DNA of 64,000 bases from the NCBI GenBank assembly GCA_002698985.1, contig PAAY01000085.1, positions 1 to 64,000 of the forward strand. Reading direction: 5' to 3'. Below, in pieces: positions 17,437 to 27,024 of the stretch; position 1 is the stretch's first letter; every line of letters starts with the position of its first letter. A program made the translations under genes and the position numbers. A model generated the notes under the pieces. That model saw only the letters and a program-made list of their open reading frames with translations. It had not been told where the DNA came from and did not search any database. Source of the stretch: Saprospirales bacterium. GTDB lineage: Bacteria; Bacteroidota; Bacteroidia; Chitinophagales; Saprospiraceae.

Positions 17437-20400
17437 CTATTCCCTGGCTATGATCACGCTTTGGGTCCCCCACTCGCCTTCCACGCCAATCCTCAAAAAG
17501 TATATTCCATCCGGCAAGTCCGCCACGGGGATATCCAGTACCGCACTTTTCACCTGCAATCTCTCGAGACGCCAGACAGGCGTTCCTTTGGCATCCAAAA
17601 GCTGGAGGTCAACCGGAGCTAACCGGGGCAGGTCCAGTTCGACTGTCAGCACTGAGGATGCCGGGCTTGGATAGCTGCGCACCGAGCCTGAGCCCAAAAT
17701 TGTGCTGACAGGCACCAAGAAATCCACAAAAATGGAATCAGTGAGGAAAATACAGCCATTGGCATCGGTCAGTTCCAATTGGAAATAATTGTTGCCATCC
17801 AGTTCATCCAGGTCTTCCTGGCTGCTGAAAAACTGGCCGTTCTGGAACCAGGCATAAGTGTAAGGAGGCTTCCCCCCCTGAGCCGTTACCTGGATGGCCC
17901 CTTTGTGCGGGTCCAGGTCTCCTAGTTCTTCGTGAATAACCGTATCGATGCTGACATGCAGTGGAGACGGTTCAGTAAGGGTTACTTGAATCTGATCATC
18001 ACATCCTAGTTGATTGGTCACCGTCACGGAATAATTGCCGGCCGGCAGCCCGGTCAGCAAAGTGCCGGTGTCGCCGGTGTTCCACAATATTTCGTAGGGT
18101 TCAAACAAACCGGTTATATCCAATTCGATGGTTCCGGTGCTGTCGCCGTGGCAGGCAGGCGTTTCCGCAAACAAGGTGACATTTACGGGAGCCAGTTCCA
18201 CGGTCAGGGTGAACACACAAAGCGCTTTGTTCCCCGAAGGATCGGTGGCGTCGAAGCGCATGAGGGTCTGTCCTGGCGGGAAGATGGAACCGGGCGGCAG
18301 GCCTTCCACCTGCACCAGGGTCACCGGGCCACAGTTATCGGTGGCCGTTGGAATGTCAAACTCGAGCATGGTGCTGTCGCAGGCAAATTTGCCGAACGAT
18401 TCAGGGCAATCGAAAACAGGTTTCAGGTTGTCCACCACGGTGATGGTGGCCCCGTCACTCGAGCTGTTTCCATCTTGATCGATTGCCGTCAGAATGACTG
18501 TATTTTCTCCTACATCGTCGCAATTGAACACCAGTTTGTCCAGCACCAGCGTGTCGATGCCGCAATTGTCGCTACTCCCATCATCGATCATCTGGGGGCT
18601 GATGACAGCCATTCCGTTTTCGTCCAGTTCGATGGTGATGTCCTTCGCTATCGCAACCGGTGGCACCGTATCGGGCAAGACACTGATTCCGAAGTCAGCA
18701 GAAGAAGTACAGCCATTGGCATCCGAAACGGTGACGGAGTAATCCCCTGCCCCGAGGTCAAAGACCACCTGGCTGGAATCACCGGTACTCCAGAGGTAGG
18801 TATATGGTTCGGTACCCCCGCTTGCCATCACTGACGTTGTGTCCACCGTACCGCCCGGGCATTCCACATTGCCGGAGGCGACGGAAAGGAACAGGGAGTC
18901 GGGTTCGGAAATGGTTGCGGCTTGCACCAGCGAGCATCCATTGGCATCGGTCACGGTGATTTGGTATTCGCCTGGCGGCAATGCGGTCACCGTCTGCCCA
19001 TTTGCGCCATTGCTCCATGCGTATTGCACCGGCTCGGCAGCACCGCTGACAATGGCCGAGAGCTCACCGCTTTCAGCCCCGGCACATGCTATGTTTGTGA
19101 CCTCGATCTCCACCTGCAATGAGTCGCATCCGAATTGGTTGACTGTCCCGCAAGCCTCGGCGTTGCAGCCGTTGGCGTCGGTAAGGGTGGCGCAATACGT
19201 CCCCGGTGCCAGGTTGGTGATGGATTGGCTGGTATCGCCGGTGCTCCATAAAAACTGGTAGGGGCTGGTTCCCCCAGCAGGCGTGGCAGAGGCTGTTCCG
19301 TCGGCTGCGCCAACGGAGGATTCATGGGTGATGGAAATGGCCAATTCCAGCACAGGAGGCTCGGCAACGGGAACGATGAGGCTGGTCTCGCACCCATTCT
19401 CATCCGAGGCTGTAACAGCGTAGAAACCCGCTGCCAATCCGCCGACGGTGGCTGTGGTATCCCCGGTGTTCCATAGATAGGTGTAGCCTGGTGTGCCGCC
19501 TGCTGCGGCAACGGTGACCTCGCCATCGGCAAGGCCATTGCAACTGACATCCTGTTGCGAAACGACGGAAAGCACCAGCGCCGCAGGCTGACTGAGGGTG
19601 ATGGTTTCCGTAAGCACACATTGATTGGCATCGGTGACGGTGACGCTGTAAGTACCCGCCGGCAAGTTTTCGACGGAAGAGGTCGTATCTCCTGTACTCC
19701 AGCTGAAAGCATAGGGTGCTGTTCCACTGGAGGGCAGGGCCTCCATCATTCCGGTGCTATCGCCGTGGCAAAGAGGGGCTGTTGAAACAACTTCCAGAAC
19801 GAAGCCCGAACAATCGAAAGCATTGACGGTCACCGTTTGCGAAGCGACACAGGAATTTGCGTCGGTAACGCTGATGGTGTAATTGCCCGGTGCCAGGTTG
19901 GTGATGGTTTGGCTGGTATCACCTGTGCTCCAGGCATAGGAATAAGGAGGAACACCTCCCGACGGATTGGCCGTGGCGGTGCCGTCATTGGCGCCCGCAG
20001 CAGTTTCCGGGGTTGCGCTGGCTTCGGGTTGCAATTGGGCCGGTTCCTCGATGGTGACACTGGCTGTGTCGGTGCAGCCCAGAGAGTCGGTTAGAATGAC
20101 GGTATAAGTACCTGCAGTCAGGTTGGAAACCGTGGCCGTGCTGTCTCCATTTGACCATGCGAAGCTGTACGGGGGCAGGCTGCCCGAACCCTGCGCCGTG
20201 GCTGCCCCGGTGCTGTCACCGTGGCAAAGCACATGGGTGGTGTCAGCGATGGTCACCGTCGGTCCAGTCAATTCCGTTACGGTAGTGCTGTCAGTTGCCG
20301 AGCAACCATTCAGGCTGTCTGTGACTGTCAGAAAGTAAGTACCCACATCGTTTACGATGATTACAGAAGTATCACTGTTTCCGACAATGCCCGGGCCTGA

Positions 20401-22281
20401 CCATTGGAACGCCAAAGGCCCATTGCCCGAAGAGGCGCTCCCGTCCAGAATTGCTTCACTGCTGGCGCAGGTAAATTGGGCGGCAGGGCCGGCATCTGCC
20501 AACGGAGGCACGGTATCCAGGGTAACCTGAACGGTATCGGACGAAGAACAGCCATTGGCTGAATTTGCGACGACAATGACATAGGTGCCAGCGGCATCCA
20601 CCAGCGGGTTGGTTCCATTCTGCCCGGAAACAATGTTTCCATCTGGCGTAGTCCAGTTGTAGGAGATGTTTGGCCCGGCACTGGAGCCGGAACCATCCAA
20701 GGTGATCACGGTGCTGTCGCAGGTAAGCGATTTGTCAGGACCTGCACTGGCCACGGGAAGGGTGATATTTTCCGTCACAACCACACAGTCGGAATCTGTG
20801 CAGCCATTGTCATTGTCGGTAACCGTCAGGCAGTAAGTGCCGGCTGCGTCCACTTCAGGAGTGAGGGTATTGGCGCCGGAAACAATGTTCCCATCGGTGG
20901 TGGTCCATTGGTAAGAGATGTTGGCACCTGTGGTTGAGCCTGTTCCGTCGAGTGTTGCTGTGGTTGTGAGGCAGTCTAGCTCCATGTCGGGGCCAGCATC
21001 GGCCACAGGCGGAGTGACGTTGATTCCGACACTGGTATTATCACTCGAGGTGCAGCCATTGTTGGTATTTGTGACGGTGAGGGTATAGGTCCCTATCGAC
21101 CCGACGGTTGGGTTCAGGGTGTTTGCCCCGGAGATAATTAGTCCGTCGGAAGTAGTCCAGAGGTAAGCAAATTCCGCCCCGGTAGAAGATCCTGTGCCAT
21201 CGAGTTGCACTGTACTGTTGGTGCAGGTGATGTTCATGGATGGTCCTGCTTCGGCAATGGGTGGAGTGGTATTGGAGAGGATGGTGACTGTGGCTGTCGC
21301 CATGCAACCGTTGCCATCAGTGGCAGTTACCGAGTGGTTGCCGGCAGGCAAGATGGCAGTGGCACCGCTGGCGCCAGTGCTCCAATTGTAGGTATAGTTG
21401 CCCACCCCACCGGCAGCCTGTGCCGTGGCATTTCCTACGGGGGTAAAGCAGGTGATGTTGGTCTGACTGACTATGCTGACTGTCAGCATCGGAGGCTGGG
21501 TGATGGTGATAGAACCCGTGCCCATCCCGCCGGCACCGTTGGTGACCGTGACGGTGTATGAACCGGCACTGAGGTTTGTAATGGTCTGAGTGTTTCCACC
21601 ATTGGACCATGCATAGTTGTAGGGGCCACCGCCACCACCGGAAGCCATGGCGGTAGCCGTTCCATTGCTGCCGCCAAAACAGGAGACGTTGGTGCCAGTA
21701 ACCACAACCGTAATGGGGCCACCACCTCCCATGAAGTTGCCGGAGGAAGTGGTTGTGACAATCGCATCGCCGCTCGTTCCGCCATTGCCATTGGCCAGAT
21801 TGGCAGCCGCATACATGGTGATGGTTCCGTTTCCTGATGACGGGGAAGTCCAGTCCACAGTGAAGGTGGCCATGTTGTTGGTGTATGGCTGGGCAGGATT
21901 GTGTTCATGGTACGTTCGACCACCGGAGGTTTGAATGGTTGACCCCGGCCCAGGGTTACTAAGTGTGCCCACATTGTTGTTGGAGGCATCGAGCGCCACC
22001 ATCTGAAAGCCGGCCAGTTGCGGAACGGCGTTGGTGCGGGTAACGGTGACGGTTATGGGATAAGTGGTATTGGGCATGATGCTGACAGGCAGGCCGCTGA
22101 TCATCACATTGCCCATGCCGGTACCGCCGGAGTGGCATCCACCGTTTGCCGAGGAACAAGTGTTGAAGGTGGGTGGTGCACCGGTAAAACCATTGGGTGG
22201 ATTGCTGGAAAATGACAAAAACAGGTAGGCAGCGAGCATGGCCCAAAAAAGGCCATAGACAGGGCGTACTTTTCTATTCAT
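17437..22281 (-). CDS. Giant SprB-repeat adhesin with type A T9SS sorting domain
   Basis: 1614 residues. After an N-terminal membrane-type signal comes a choice-of-anchor V-like domain (about 33-195) with TGAPP and a C-x6-CH motif. Then two SprB-type repeats, four PKD/Ig-like units each opening with a variant of PxADAGP-x-C, seven more SprB-type units (CHGDSTG, YAWSTGDTSQTITNLAPGNY), HYR-like modules (PPVAIAKDI, DCPESFGKFAC) and a last SprB unit. The C-terminal ~80 residues (SYPSPASSVLTVELDLP, DLPDGIYFLRI) are a type A sorting domain, so it is expected to be exported by T9SS and attached at the surface. SprB repeats in gliding relatives form mobile adhesin filaments. Confidence 0.9.
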   Translation of the reverse strand: MNRKVRPVYGLFWAMLAAYLFLSFSSNPPNGFTGAPPTFNTCSSANGGCHSGGTGMGNVMISGLPVSIMPNTTYPITVTVTRTNAVPQLAGFQMVALDASNNNVGTLSNPGPGSTIQTSGGRTYHEHNPAQPYTNNMATFTVDWTSPSSGNGTITMYAAANLANGNGGTSGDAIVTTTSSGNFMGGGGPITVVVTGTNVSCFGGSNGTATAMASGGGGGPYNYAWSNGGNTQTITNLSAGSYTVTVTNGAGGMGTGSITITQPPMLTVSIVSQTNITCFTPVGNATAQAAGGVGNYTYNWSTGASGATAILPAGNHSVTATDGNGCMATATVTILSNTTPPIAEAGPSMNITCTNSTVQLDGTGSSTGAEFAYLWTTSDGLIISGANTLNPTVGSIGTYTLTVTNTNNGCTSSDNTSVGINVTPPVADAGPDMELDCLTTTATLDGTGSTTGANISYQWTTTDGNIVSGANTLTPEVDAAGTYCLTVTDNDNGCTDSDCVVVTENITLPVASAGPDKSLTCDSTVITLDGSGSSAGPNISYNWTTPDGNIVSGQNGTNPLVDAAGTYVIVVANSANGCSSSDTVQVTLDTVPPLADAGPAAQFTCASSEAILDGSASSGNGPLAFQWSGPGIVGNSDTSVIIVNDVGTYFLTVTDSLNGCSATDSTTVTELTGPTVTIADTTHVLCHGDSTGAATAQGSGSLPPYSFAWSNGDSTATVSNLTAGTYTVILTDSLGCTDTASVTIEEPAQLQPEASATPETAAGANDGTATANPSGGVPPYSYAWSTGDTSQTITNLAPGNYTISVTDANSCVASQTVTVNAFDCSGFVLEVVSTAPLCHGDSTGMMEALPSSGTAPYAFSWSTGDTTSSVENLPAGTYSVTVTDANQCVLTETITLSQPAALVLSVVSQQDVSCNGLADGEVTVAAAGGTPGYTYLWNTGDTTATVGGLAAGFYAVTASDENGCETSLIVPVAEPPVLELAISITHESSVGAADGTASATPAGGTSPYQFLWSTGDTSQSITNLAPGTYCATLTDANGCNAEACGTVNQFGCDSLQVEIEVTNIACAGAESGELSAIVSGAAEPVQYAWSNGANGQTVTALPPGEYQITVTDANGCSLVQAATISEPDSLFLSVASGNVECPGGTVDTTSVMASGGTEPYTYLWSTGDSSQVVFDLGAGDYSVTVSDANGCTSSADFGISVLPDTVPPVAIAKDITIELDENGMAVISPQMIDDGSSDNCGIDTLVLDKLVFNCDDVGENTVILTAIDQDGNSSSDGATITVVDNLKPVFDCPESFGKFACDSTMLEFDIPTATDNCGPVTLVQVEGLPPGSIFPPGQTLMRFDATDPSGNKALCVFTLTVELAPVNVTLFAETPACHGDSTGTIELDITGLFEPYEILWNTGDTGTLLTGLPAGNYSVTVTNQLGCDDQIQVTLTEPSPLHVSIDTVIHEELGDLDPHKGAIQVTAQGGKPPYTYAWFQNGQFFSSQEDLDELDGNNYFQLELTDANGCIFLTDSIFVDFLVPVSTILGSGSVRSYPSPASSVLTVELDLPRLAPVDLQLLDAKGTPVWRLERLQVKSAVLDIPVADLPDGIYFLRIGVEGEWGTQSVIIARE

Positions 22282-22552
22282 AGTGAGAGAGAATTAAAAG
22301 CTCGTTGGGAGTACCATTGGCAACCTGCAACCGTGAAATTTCACCTTGATGAAGAAGATCTACTTGCTTGCGGTTTAACCTGATAATCCGAACTAACCCA
22401 AAGAACCATCACAGGCAATGGTCCAGGGCACTTGATTTGAGTTCCAGTCTTTTTCGAAGGAAGAATGCCCCAAGATAATCAGAATGCCTCAAACATTGGC
22501 AACAACAAATGCAATCGTCGTCCGCATAACCAACTTGAACTTAAACCACGCC

Positions 22553-25500
22553 CTAAAAAGCAAAGCCTCCCCTGAACTGAAACCACCCTCCGTCTTCCGA
22601 ATCGAAATAGCTGATGGTGAGCACCGTCAGGTCCAGTGGGCTGATCCACAGGCCGAGGCCTTTGGCATCGTGCCAGTTGTCGCTGTCTTCATCGTTGTAC
22701 CACACCCGGCCGTAATCGTACCCTGCCAGCACACCCAGGGTGAAGGGCATGAAACGGTTGTTGATGTTGAAGAGGCGCAGGCGCAGGTCGTTCTGGTGGT
22801 AAACGGCGGTTTGTCCGGTAAAGCGTTCGTTGCGGTAGCCACGCAGGTTGTTGCGGGCACCCAGCACGGCGGCGTCGTAAAAACGGAATCCTTCTTCGAC
22901 GTGGCTGAAACCCACCTTACTGGCCAGCACCAGCCGGCGTCCTCCCAGGTAGAGGCCAAAATGCCCCCGGTAATACGGAAAGCTTCCGCTGCCCTTTTGG
23001 AGTTCTTTTTTGAGGCCTGCTGTCAGGTTGAAAGTCAGTCCGGTAGTGGGGTTGGCCGGCTCGTCGGCATTGAAGTAATTGAGCTGCACCTCGGCGGAAG
23101 AGAAGTAATTGGCCTCAAAGTCCGATTGAAAAAGTTGCGGATTGTTTTTGTTCACCAGCCGGTCGGCGGTGTCTTCCACCCTTACCATTTCTATCCGCCC
23201 TCCGAAACCTATGCTGAGGTTGCTTGCAAGGTTTCGTCGCAACGCAGGTGCAATGCCATAGCGCTCCTGCCGCACCCGGATGTAATCGTCGTCAAATTGA
23301 TCGCCGGAAAGCCAGTTCTGGGAGTCATTGCCGAAGCCGTAAAAATTGCGGGTGTAGGTGGGACCCTGGAAGTTGGCATCCAACAAAAAATCCCAGCGTT
23401 TGATGACCCTGATGAATTCAGCGTTGTAATGCAGCTCTGCCGATCCGGTTTCCACGGCAATCTGCCCGCTGATGGTGTGCCGGCTGGCGTAAGGAGAACG
23501 GTGGAAACCATAAGCAGTGCGCACATAAGCCCCGCCGATGGCCAGCCCGTCATCCGGGTTGCCGCCAATGAGCGGGATGCCCATGCCAAAATTGTGCTCG
23601 TGATCCCAGGAACGCCGGTCGTAAGTGTTGAGCAGGGGGTCGTCGGAAGTGCGGTCGGCGGCTTCGGTGCCGGTGAGCAGTTGGTTGTCCTTTTTGGTAT
23701 CATAGAAATGGGTCATTTTCCGAAGGCCGGCCACGCTCGACTGGTCGTCGAAAGTATCGTTGTCGAGGCCGCCGATGCAGCGTACAAGAATTCCCTTATC
23801 CACATTGCCCGTCAAGGTGAAGTGGTCTTCCTGCCCCAGGCCATAGAGGCGCACTTCCTTTGTTTCGCTTCGCAAAAAAGTGCGTTCGAAGAAAGGCGCA
23901 CCTTTTTTCTCGCCCTTTTTGTTGGAGTGGTAAATGCGAACCCGGGTGCGTTCATCGTCGAGGCGCTCCACGGTGAAGTGATCGTGCTCTTCGGTGCCCA
24001 CCACATCCACTTTCCTGGCCATGAGCAAGTAAAAACGGCGGGCAATGTCGGGCAGGTCGTCCCTGCGTTGCCGGAGGCGAGGAGTGATCCACGGCGCATC
24101 TATGGCTTTTATTTCCTTCGGAAAATCCTCCATCGCCTGCGCAATGACCTCATCCGTCACGGCGGCTTTCATCTTCAGTGCTTCGTCCTCCCAAACGGAC
24201 CAGTCGGCCCCGCTGAGGAAGGTGGGGTCGAAATACTTGCTGTGGTAGTTGAGCCATTTGATGTTGGCAATCTTGCCGTCGTAAGGCCGGAGCTGTTTGA
24301 GGAAGGGAGTGCCAATGCGCACCATTGCCGGCACGGCACCATCCCATTTCGAGAAGGGCTGGTCGCGGTCTCTGGGGATGGGACGATACCAGGTGACCCC
24401 GGAATTTTCGTCTTTGATGGTCGCCCAGCGCCAGTTGTCGTCGTGGCGGTCCCAGTCGCCCACCATGTTGTCGAAGAGGCGGGCACGCACCACTGCGCGG
24501 TAATCCACACGGTGATCGTGGTCTTCCTGAACCTCTTCCAAAAGGTCCAGGGTGCTGACCAGTTCTTTGGAGTTTCCGAAGCTTGGCAGGTCTCTCCAGT
24601 CGCCGTCGGCACGTTCTTCCACCAGGTAAAGGCGATCGCCAAAGGTATCATTGAAATCACCGAGTACCGGCTGTTTGGGGATGTAGTACAAATGTGGGTT
24701 GGTATGATAAATCCCTGCTGCGTCGGACAGTTTTGGCAATATGAAGGCCACATAGGGATTGGATGCCGTGAACTGATCGGCAAAGAGGCCGCTGGCAAAT
24801 GTCTTGTTGAAGGGATACGGCACCATGCGTGACTCGTCCTTGAGCATGTCACGCAGCACCCATTGCTTGCCTTCCTTGTCCACCACCCGCAGTGAATTGG
24901 TTTGTGAGCCCCCGCCCCGTTTGATGGGGGTTACCCCTCCCTGCCAGGTGGCCAGGTCCAGCGTGGGTGCTTTTACAGATGCCCGGTAGGATTCCCTGAA
25001 GTGATCGCCCCAGAAGAAGCGGTGAAGGGCACTGCCGGCTACATCCGGCTTCAGCACAGTGGCCATGGAATCAGCACCAGATTCGTAGATCGGGTATTCA
25101 TCCGGTTTTTCAGTCTTGAATGTTGGCAATTTGCCTTTGATCTGTCGTGAAAACAGCTTGCGGCCTTTGCTCCCATCGCCTTCGGCAACCCAGAACTCCA
25201 GCCAGGTTTCACCCTCGGGGTAAAATTTGAGGATGGAGAAACCCGGCTCTTTTCCGTAACCAAATTGAAGGCCCCTGCCTTTTGCCACGGGATCTACCTT
25301 GCTGCCCGAGCCGCTGACGATGTAAGACTGATTTTCAATTTCAAAATACTGGAGGTTGTGCTCATGCCCGGCAGCAAAAATGAAACTGCCGTTCTTCCGG
25401 GCTTCCCGCTCCATGATCTTTTTCATTTCCCGGTAAAGCGGATGTGCCGTGTCGGTTCGGGAACCCACGGTGGCCCGCAAAAACATAAAGGCCGTGCCCA

Positions 25501-26284
25501 CTCCCGGAAAAGGGATGTACAGCCTGGGATTCAGGTCCGTCAGCGGGAAGAGGTGTTGTTTCACTGAGTAACGCCCTCCATGACCGCCATTGGTGTGCAA
25601 GGGATGGTGCATGAAGACCACCACATTTTTCCGGCGGTTTTTCTTCAGGGCTTCCTGAAAGAAAAACATGAAATTCTGGCGGCTCCTGATTTCACAGCCC
25701 TCGTTCAGCTCACGTTCTTTGAGCCAGTTCATCAGGTACCACTCTGAGTCCACAAAAACACCGACAACGCTCTTGCTTAAATTCTCTGTTTCAATGTCTC
25801 CGCAACCGTGGTTTGGCAACCATACATCTTTCCCCAGACCGAGGTATTTCTCGATAAATTTCTCCTGCCGCTCCACACCTTTGCGGCCCTCATCCTGGTA
25901 CCAGTCGTGATTGCCGGGAATGAAGTAGGGCTTTCCCTTGTAATCCTTCAGAATATCGAGTTGGACTTTCAGCCTGTATTCGGCCAGTGCCCTTCCGGGG
26001 TCGTGTTTTGGTGGCAGGCCGTCCGGGTAGATGTTGTCACCCAAAAAAACAGTGGCACTGTTCTCCGGGGCAGTTTTGAGTTTTTCTCCGAGCAAGCGCA
26101 CGGCCGGAGGCACTTCCCCCATTTCTGTGTCGCCGGCATCGCCGATGAGGTAAACGGTGAATTCAGGCTCACCAAGTGCTGATGGGGCTTCTTCCAGCGC
26201 CTCACCTTCGAGGTGCAGCCTGAAGTTGGCGCAAGCCGATAGAAAAAGAAAAGAAAACAGCAGGGCTGGGAGTGAGTATTTCAT
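22553..26284 (-). CDS. PAP-type phosphoesterase, kinase-like middle and outer-membrane barrel fusion
   Basis: 1243 residues with lipobox LSAC (Cys18). Residues 43-350 form a purple-acid-phosphatase-like domain: GDAGD (D49), GDNIYPDG (D83, N84), GNHDW (N125, H126), HHP (H226) and GHEH (H307, H309). Residues about 440-760 contain a glycine-rich loop GGGSQTNSLRV, WVLRDMLKD with K482, VGDWDRHDDNWRW (609-620) and PIPRDRDQPF (635-644). These resemble the catalytic and metal loops of HipA/CotH-like kinases, though no kinase activity is established. Residues about 890-1243 form a beta-barrel ending in FRGGFAF. It is likely an outer-membrane protein with enzymatic domains on one face. Confidence 0.82.
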   Translation of the reverse strand: MKYSLPALLFSFLFLSACANFRLHLEGEALEEAPSALGEPEFTVYLIGDAGDTEMGEVPPAVRLLGEKLKTAPENSATVFLGDNIYPDGLPPKHDPGRALAEYRLKVQLDILKDYKGKPYFIPGNHDWYQDEGRKGVERQEKFIEKYLGLGKDVWLPNHGCGDIETENLSKSVVGVFVDSEWYLMNWLKERELNEGCEIRSRQNFMFFFQEALKKNRRKNVVVFMHHPLHTNGGHGGRYSVKQHLFPLTDLNPRLYIPFPGVGTAFMFLRATVGSRTDTAHPLYREMKKIMEREARKNGSFIFAAGHEHNLQYFEIENQSYIVSGSGSKVDPVAKGRGLQFGYGKEPGFSILKFYPEGETWLEFWVAEGDGSKGRKLFSRQIKGKLPTFKTEKPDEYPIYESGADSMATVLKPDVAGSALHRFFWGDHFRESYRASVKAPTLDLATWQGGVTPIKRGGGSQTNSLRVVDKEGKQWVLRDMLKDESRMVPYPFNKTFASGLFADQFTASNPYVAFILPKLSDAAGIYHTNPHLYYIPKQPVLGDFNDTFGDRLYLVEERADGDWRDLPSFGNSKELVSTLDLLEEVQEDHDHRVDYRAVVRARLFDNMVGDWDRHDDNWRWATIKDENSGVTWYRPIPRDRDQPFSKWDGAVPAMVRIGTPFLKQLRPYDGKIANIKWLNYHSKYFDPTFLSGADWSVWEDEALKMKAAVTDEVIAQAMEDFPKEIKAIDAPWITPRLRQRRDDLPDIARRFYLLMARKVDVVGTEEHDHFTVERLDDERTRVRIYHSNKKGEKKGAPFFERTFLRSETKEVRLYGLGQEDHFTLTGNVDKGILVRCIGGLDNDTFDDQSSVAGLRKMTHFYDTKKDNQLLTGTEAADRTSDDPLLNTYDRRSWDHEHNFGMGIPLIGGNPDDGLAIGGAYVRTAYGFHRSPYASRHTISGQIAVETGSAELHYNAEFIRVIKRWDFLLDANFQGPTYTRNFYGFGNDSQNWLSGDQFDDDYIRVRQERYGIAPALRRNLASNLSIGFGGRIEMVRVEDTADRLVNKNNPQLFQSDFEANYFSSAEVQLNYFNADEPANPTTGLTFNLTAGLKKELQKGSGSFPYYRGHFGLYLGGRRLVLASKVGFSHVEEGFRFYDAAVLGARNNLRGYRNERFTGQTAVYHQNDLRLRLFNINNRFMPFTLGVLAGYDYGRVWYNDEDSDNWHDAKGLGLWISPLDLTVLTISYFDSEDGGWFQFRGGFAF

Positions 26285-26543
26285 TTAAGTGGTGTTTTGT
26301 CAGCAGCAGCTAGTGTAAAGGTATCAGGAAGAATTTTGTTCTCACCAGGGCCAACTTCAGCCCAAACGGCAGCCGGATAGTCTTGGGAACTCAATAATTA
26401 GCAAAATAAAAATATCTAAGACGACTGTAGCCCTAAACAACTCTTTTCCAGGAACTTAAAAATCACTCCGCACTTCCAATCCGGTAACAATACTCCGAAT
26501 GGCATGATTTTACTCCGATTTGCTAAGACAAACACATAAAACT

Positions 26544-26768
26544 ATGGCAAGGACTGCTCACACACCACACCTTTTTCTTTCCCCGGAATTTACATCGTGG
26601 CTAGACCGTGAAAAAAAACTCGCATCACGCCGACAGGCAATGATCAAGGGTTTTGCCTTTGCCCTGCTGCTCATGCTGATGACTGCGGTGTTGCTCAACA
26701 GGTTCGGAGAAGAAAATTCCTCTCCGGGCAACGACAGCTACACCCATGTAGAATATTCAAACTTCTAA
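26544..26768 (+). CDS. Small single-pass membrane protein, unknown function
   Basis: 74 residues from ATG 26544; an upstream TTG at 26520 is less likely. It has a basic segment (DREKKLASRRQAMIKG), a hydrophobic helix (FAFALLLMLMTAVLL) and a short acidic tail. A strong intrinsic terminator 75 bases after the stop supports it being a transcribed gene. No family recognised. Confidence 0.5.
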   Translation: MARTAHTPHLFLSPEFTSWLDREKKLASRRQAMIKGFAFALLLMLMTAVLLNRFGEENSSPGNDSYTHVEYSNF

Positions 26769-26842
26769 CCTTTCTTACCGTTCTTCTCTGGTTTCCACTT
26801 GCCTTTAGGAAACCATCAAGGGATTACAACTGACGCAACTCG

Positions 26843-26873
26843 TTGCCGGCCTCGTGCCGGCAATTTTTTTTTT
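26843..26873 (+). terminator. Intrinsic terminator after the small membrane protein gene
   Basis: Perfect 8-bp stem TTGCCGGC/GCCGGCAA (26843-26850, 26856-26863) with a 5-base loop, followed by ten T residues on the plus strand. Confidence 0.88.
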
Positions 26874-26888
26874 GGACCAGGGCTGTTC

Positions 26889-26923
26889 CATCCCTCATCC
26901 CTCATCCCTCATCCCTCATCCCT
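26889..26923. repeat. CATCCCT heptamer, 5 units
   Basis: Five exact CATCCCT units between the terminators of two convergent transcription units. The same heptamer recurs at 41427-41468 (6 units), 47127-47140 (2) and 52546-52573 (4). Confidence 0.95.
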
Positions 26924-26927
26924 AAGC

Positions 26928-26957
26928 AAAAAAGGCCCGGCATTGCTGCCAGGCCTT
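26928..26957 (-). terminator. Terminator of the ATP synthase operon
   Basis: On the minus strand AAGGCCTGGCA-GCAA-TGCCGGGCCTT with one bulge or mismatch, followed by six T residues. It lies 67 bases after the atpG stop. Confidence 0.85.
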
Positions 26958-27024
26958 CTATTCCGTTTTGTCTTAATGCTATTCGAAAATCAATACAGGA
27001 ACCGATCTCAAAGGATCAGTTCAT

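Noticed and set aside
22484-24832. 782-codon open frame opposite the phosphoesterase fusion gene
   Set aside because: Antisense shadow of a gene with strong motifs; its predicted protein is Val/Ala/Gln-rich with no domain.
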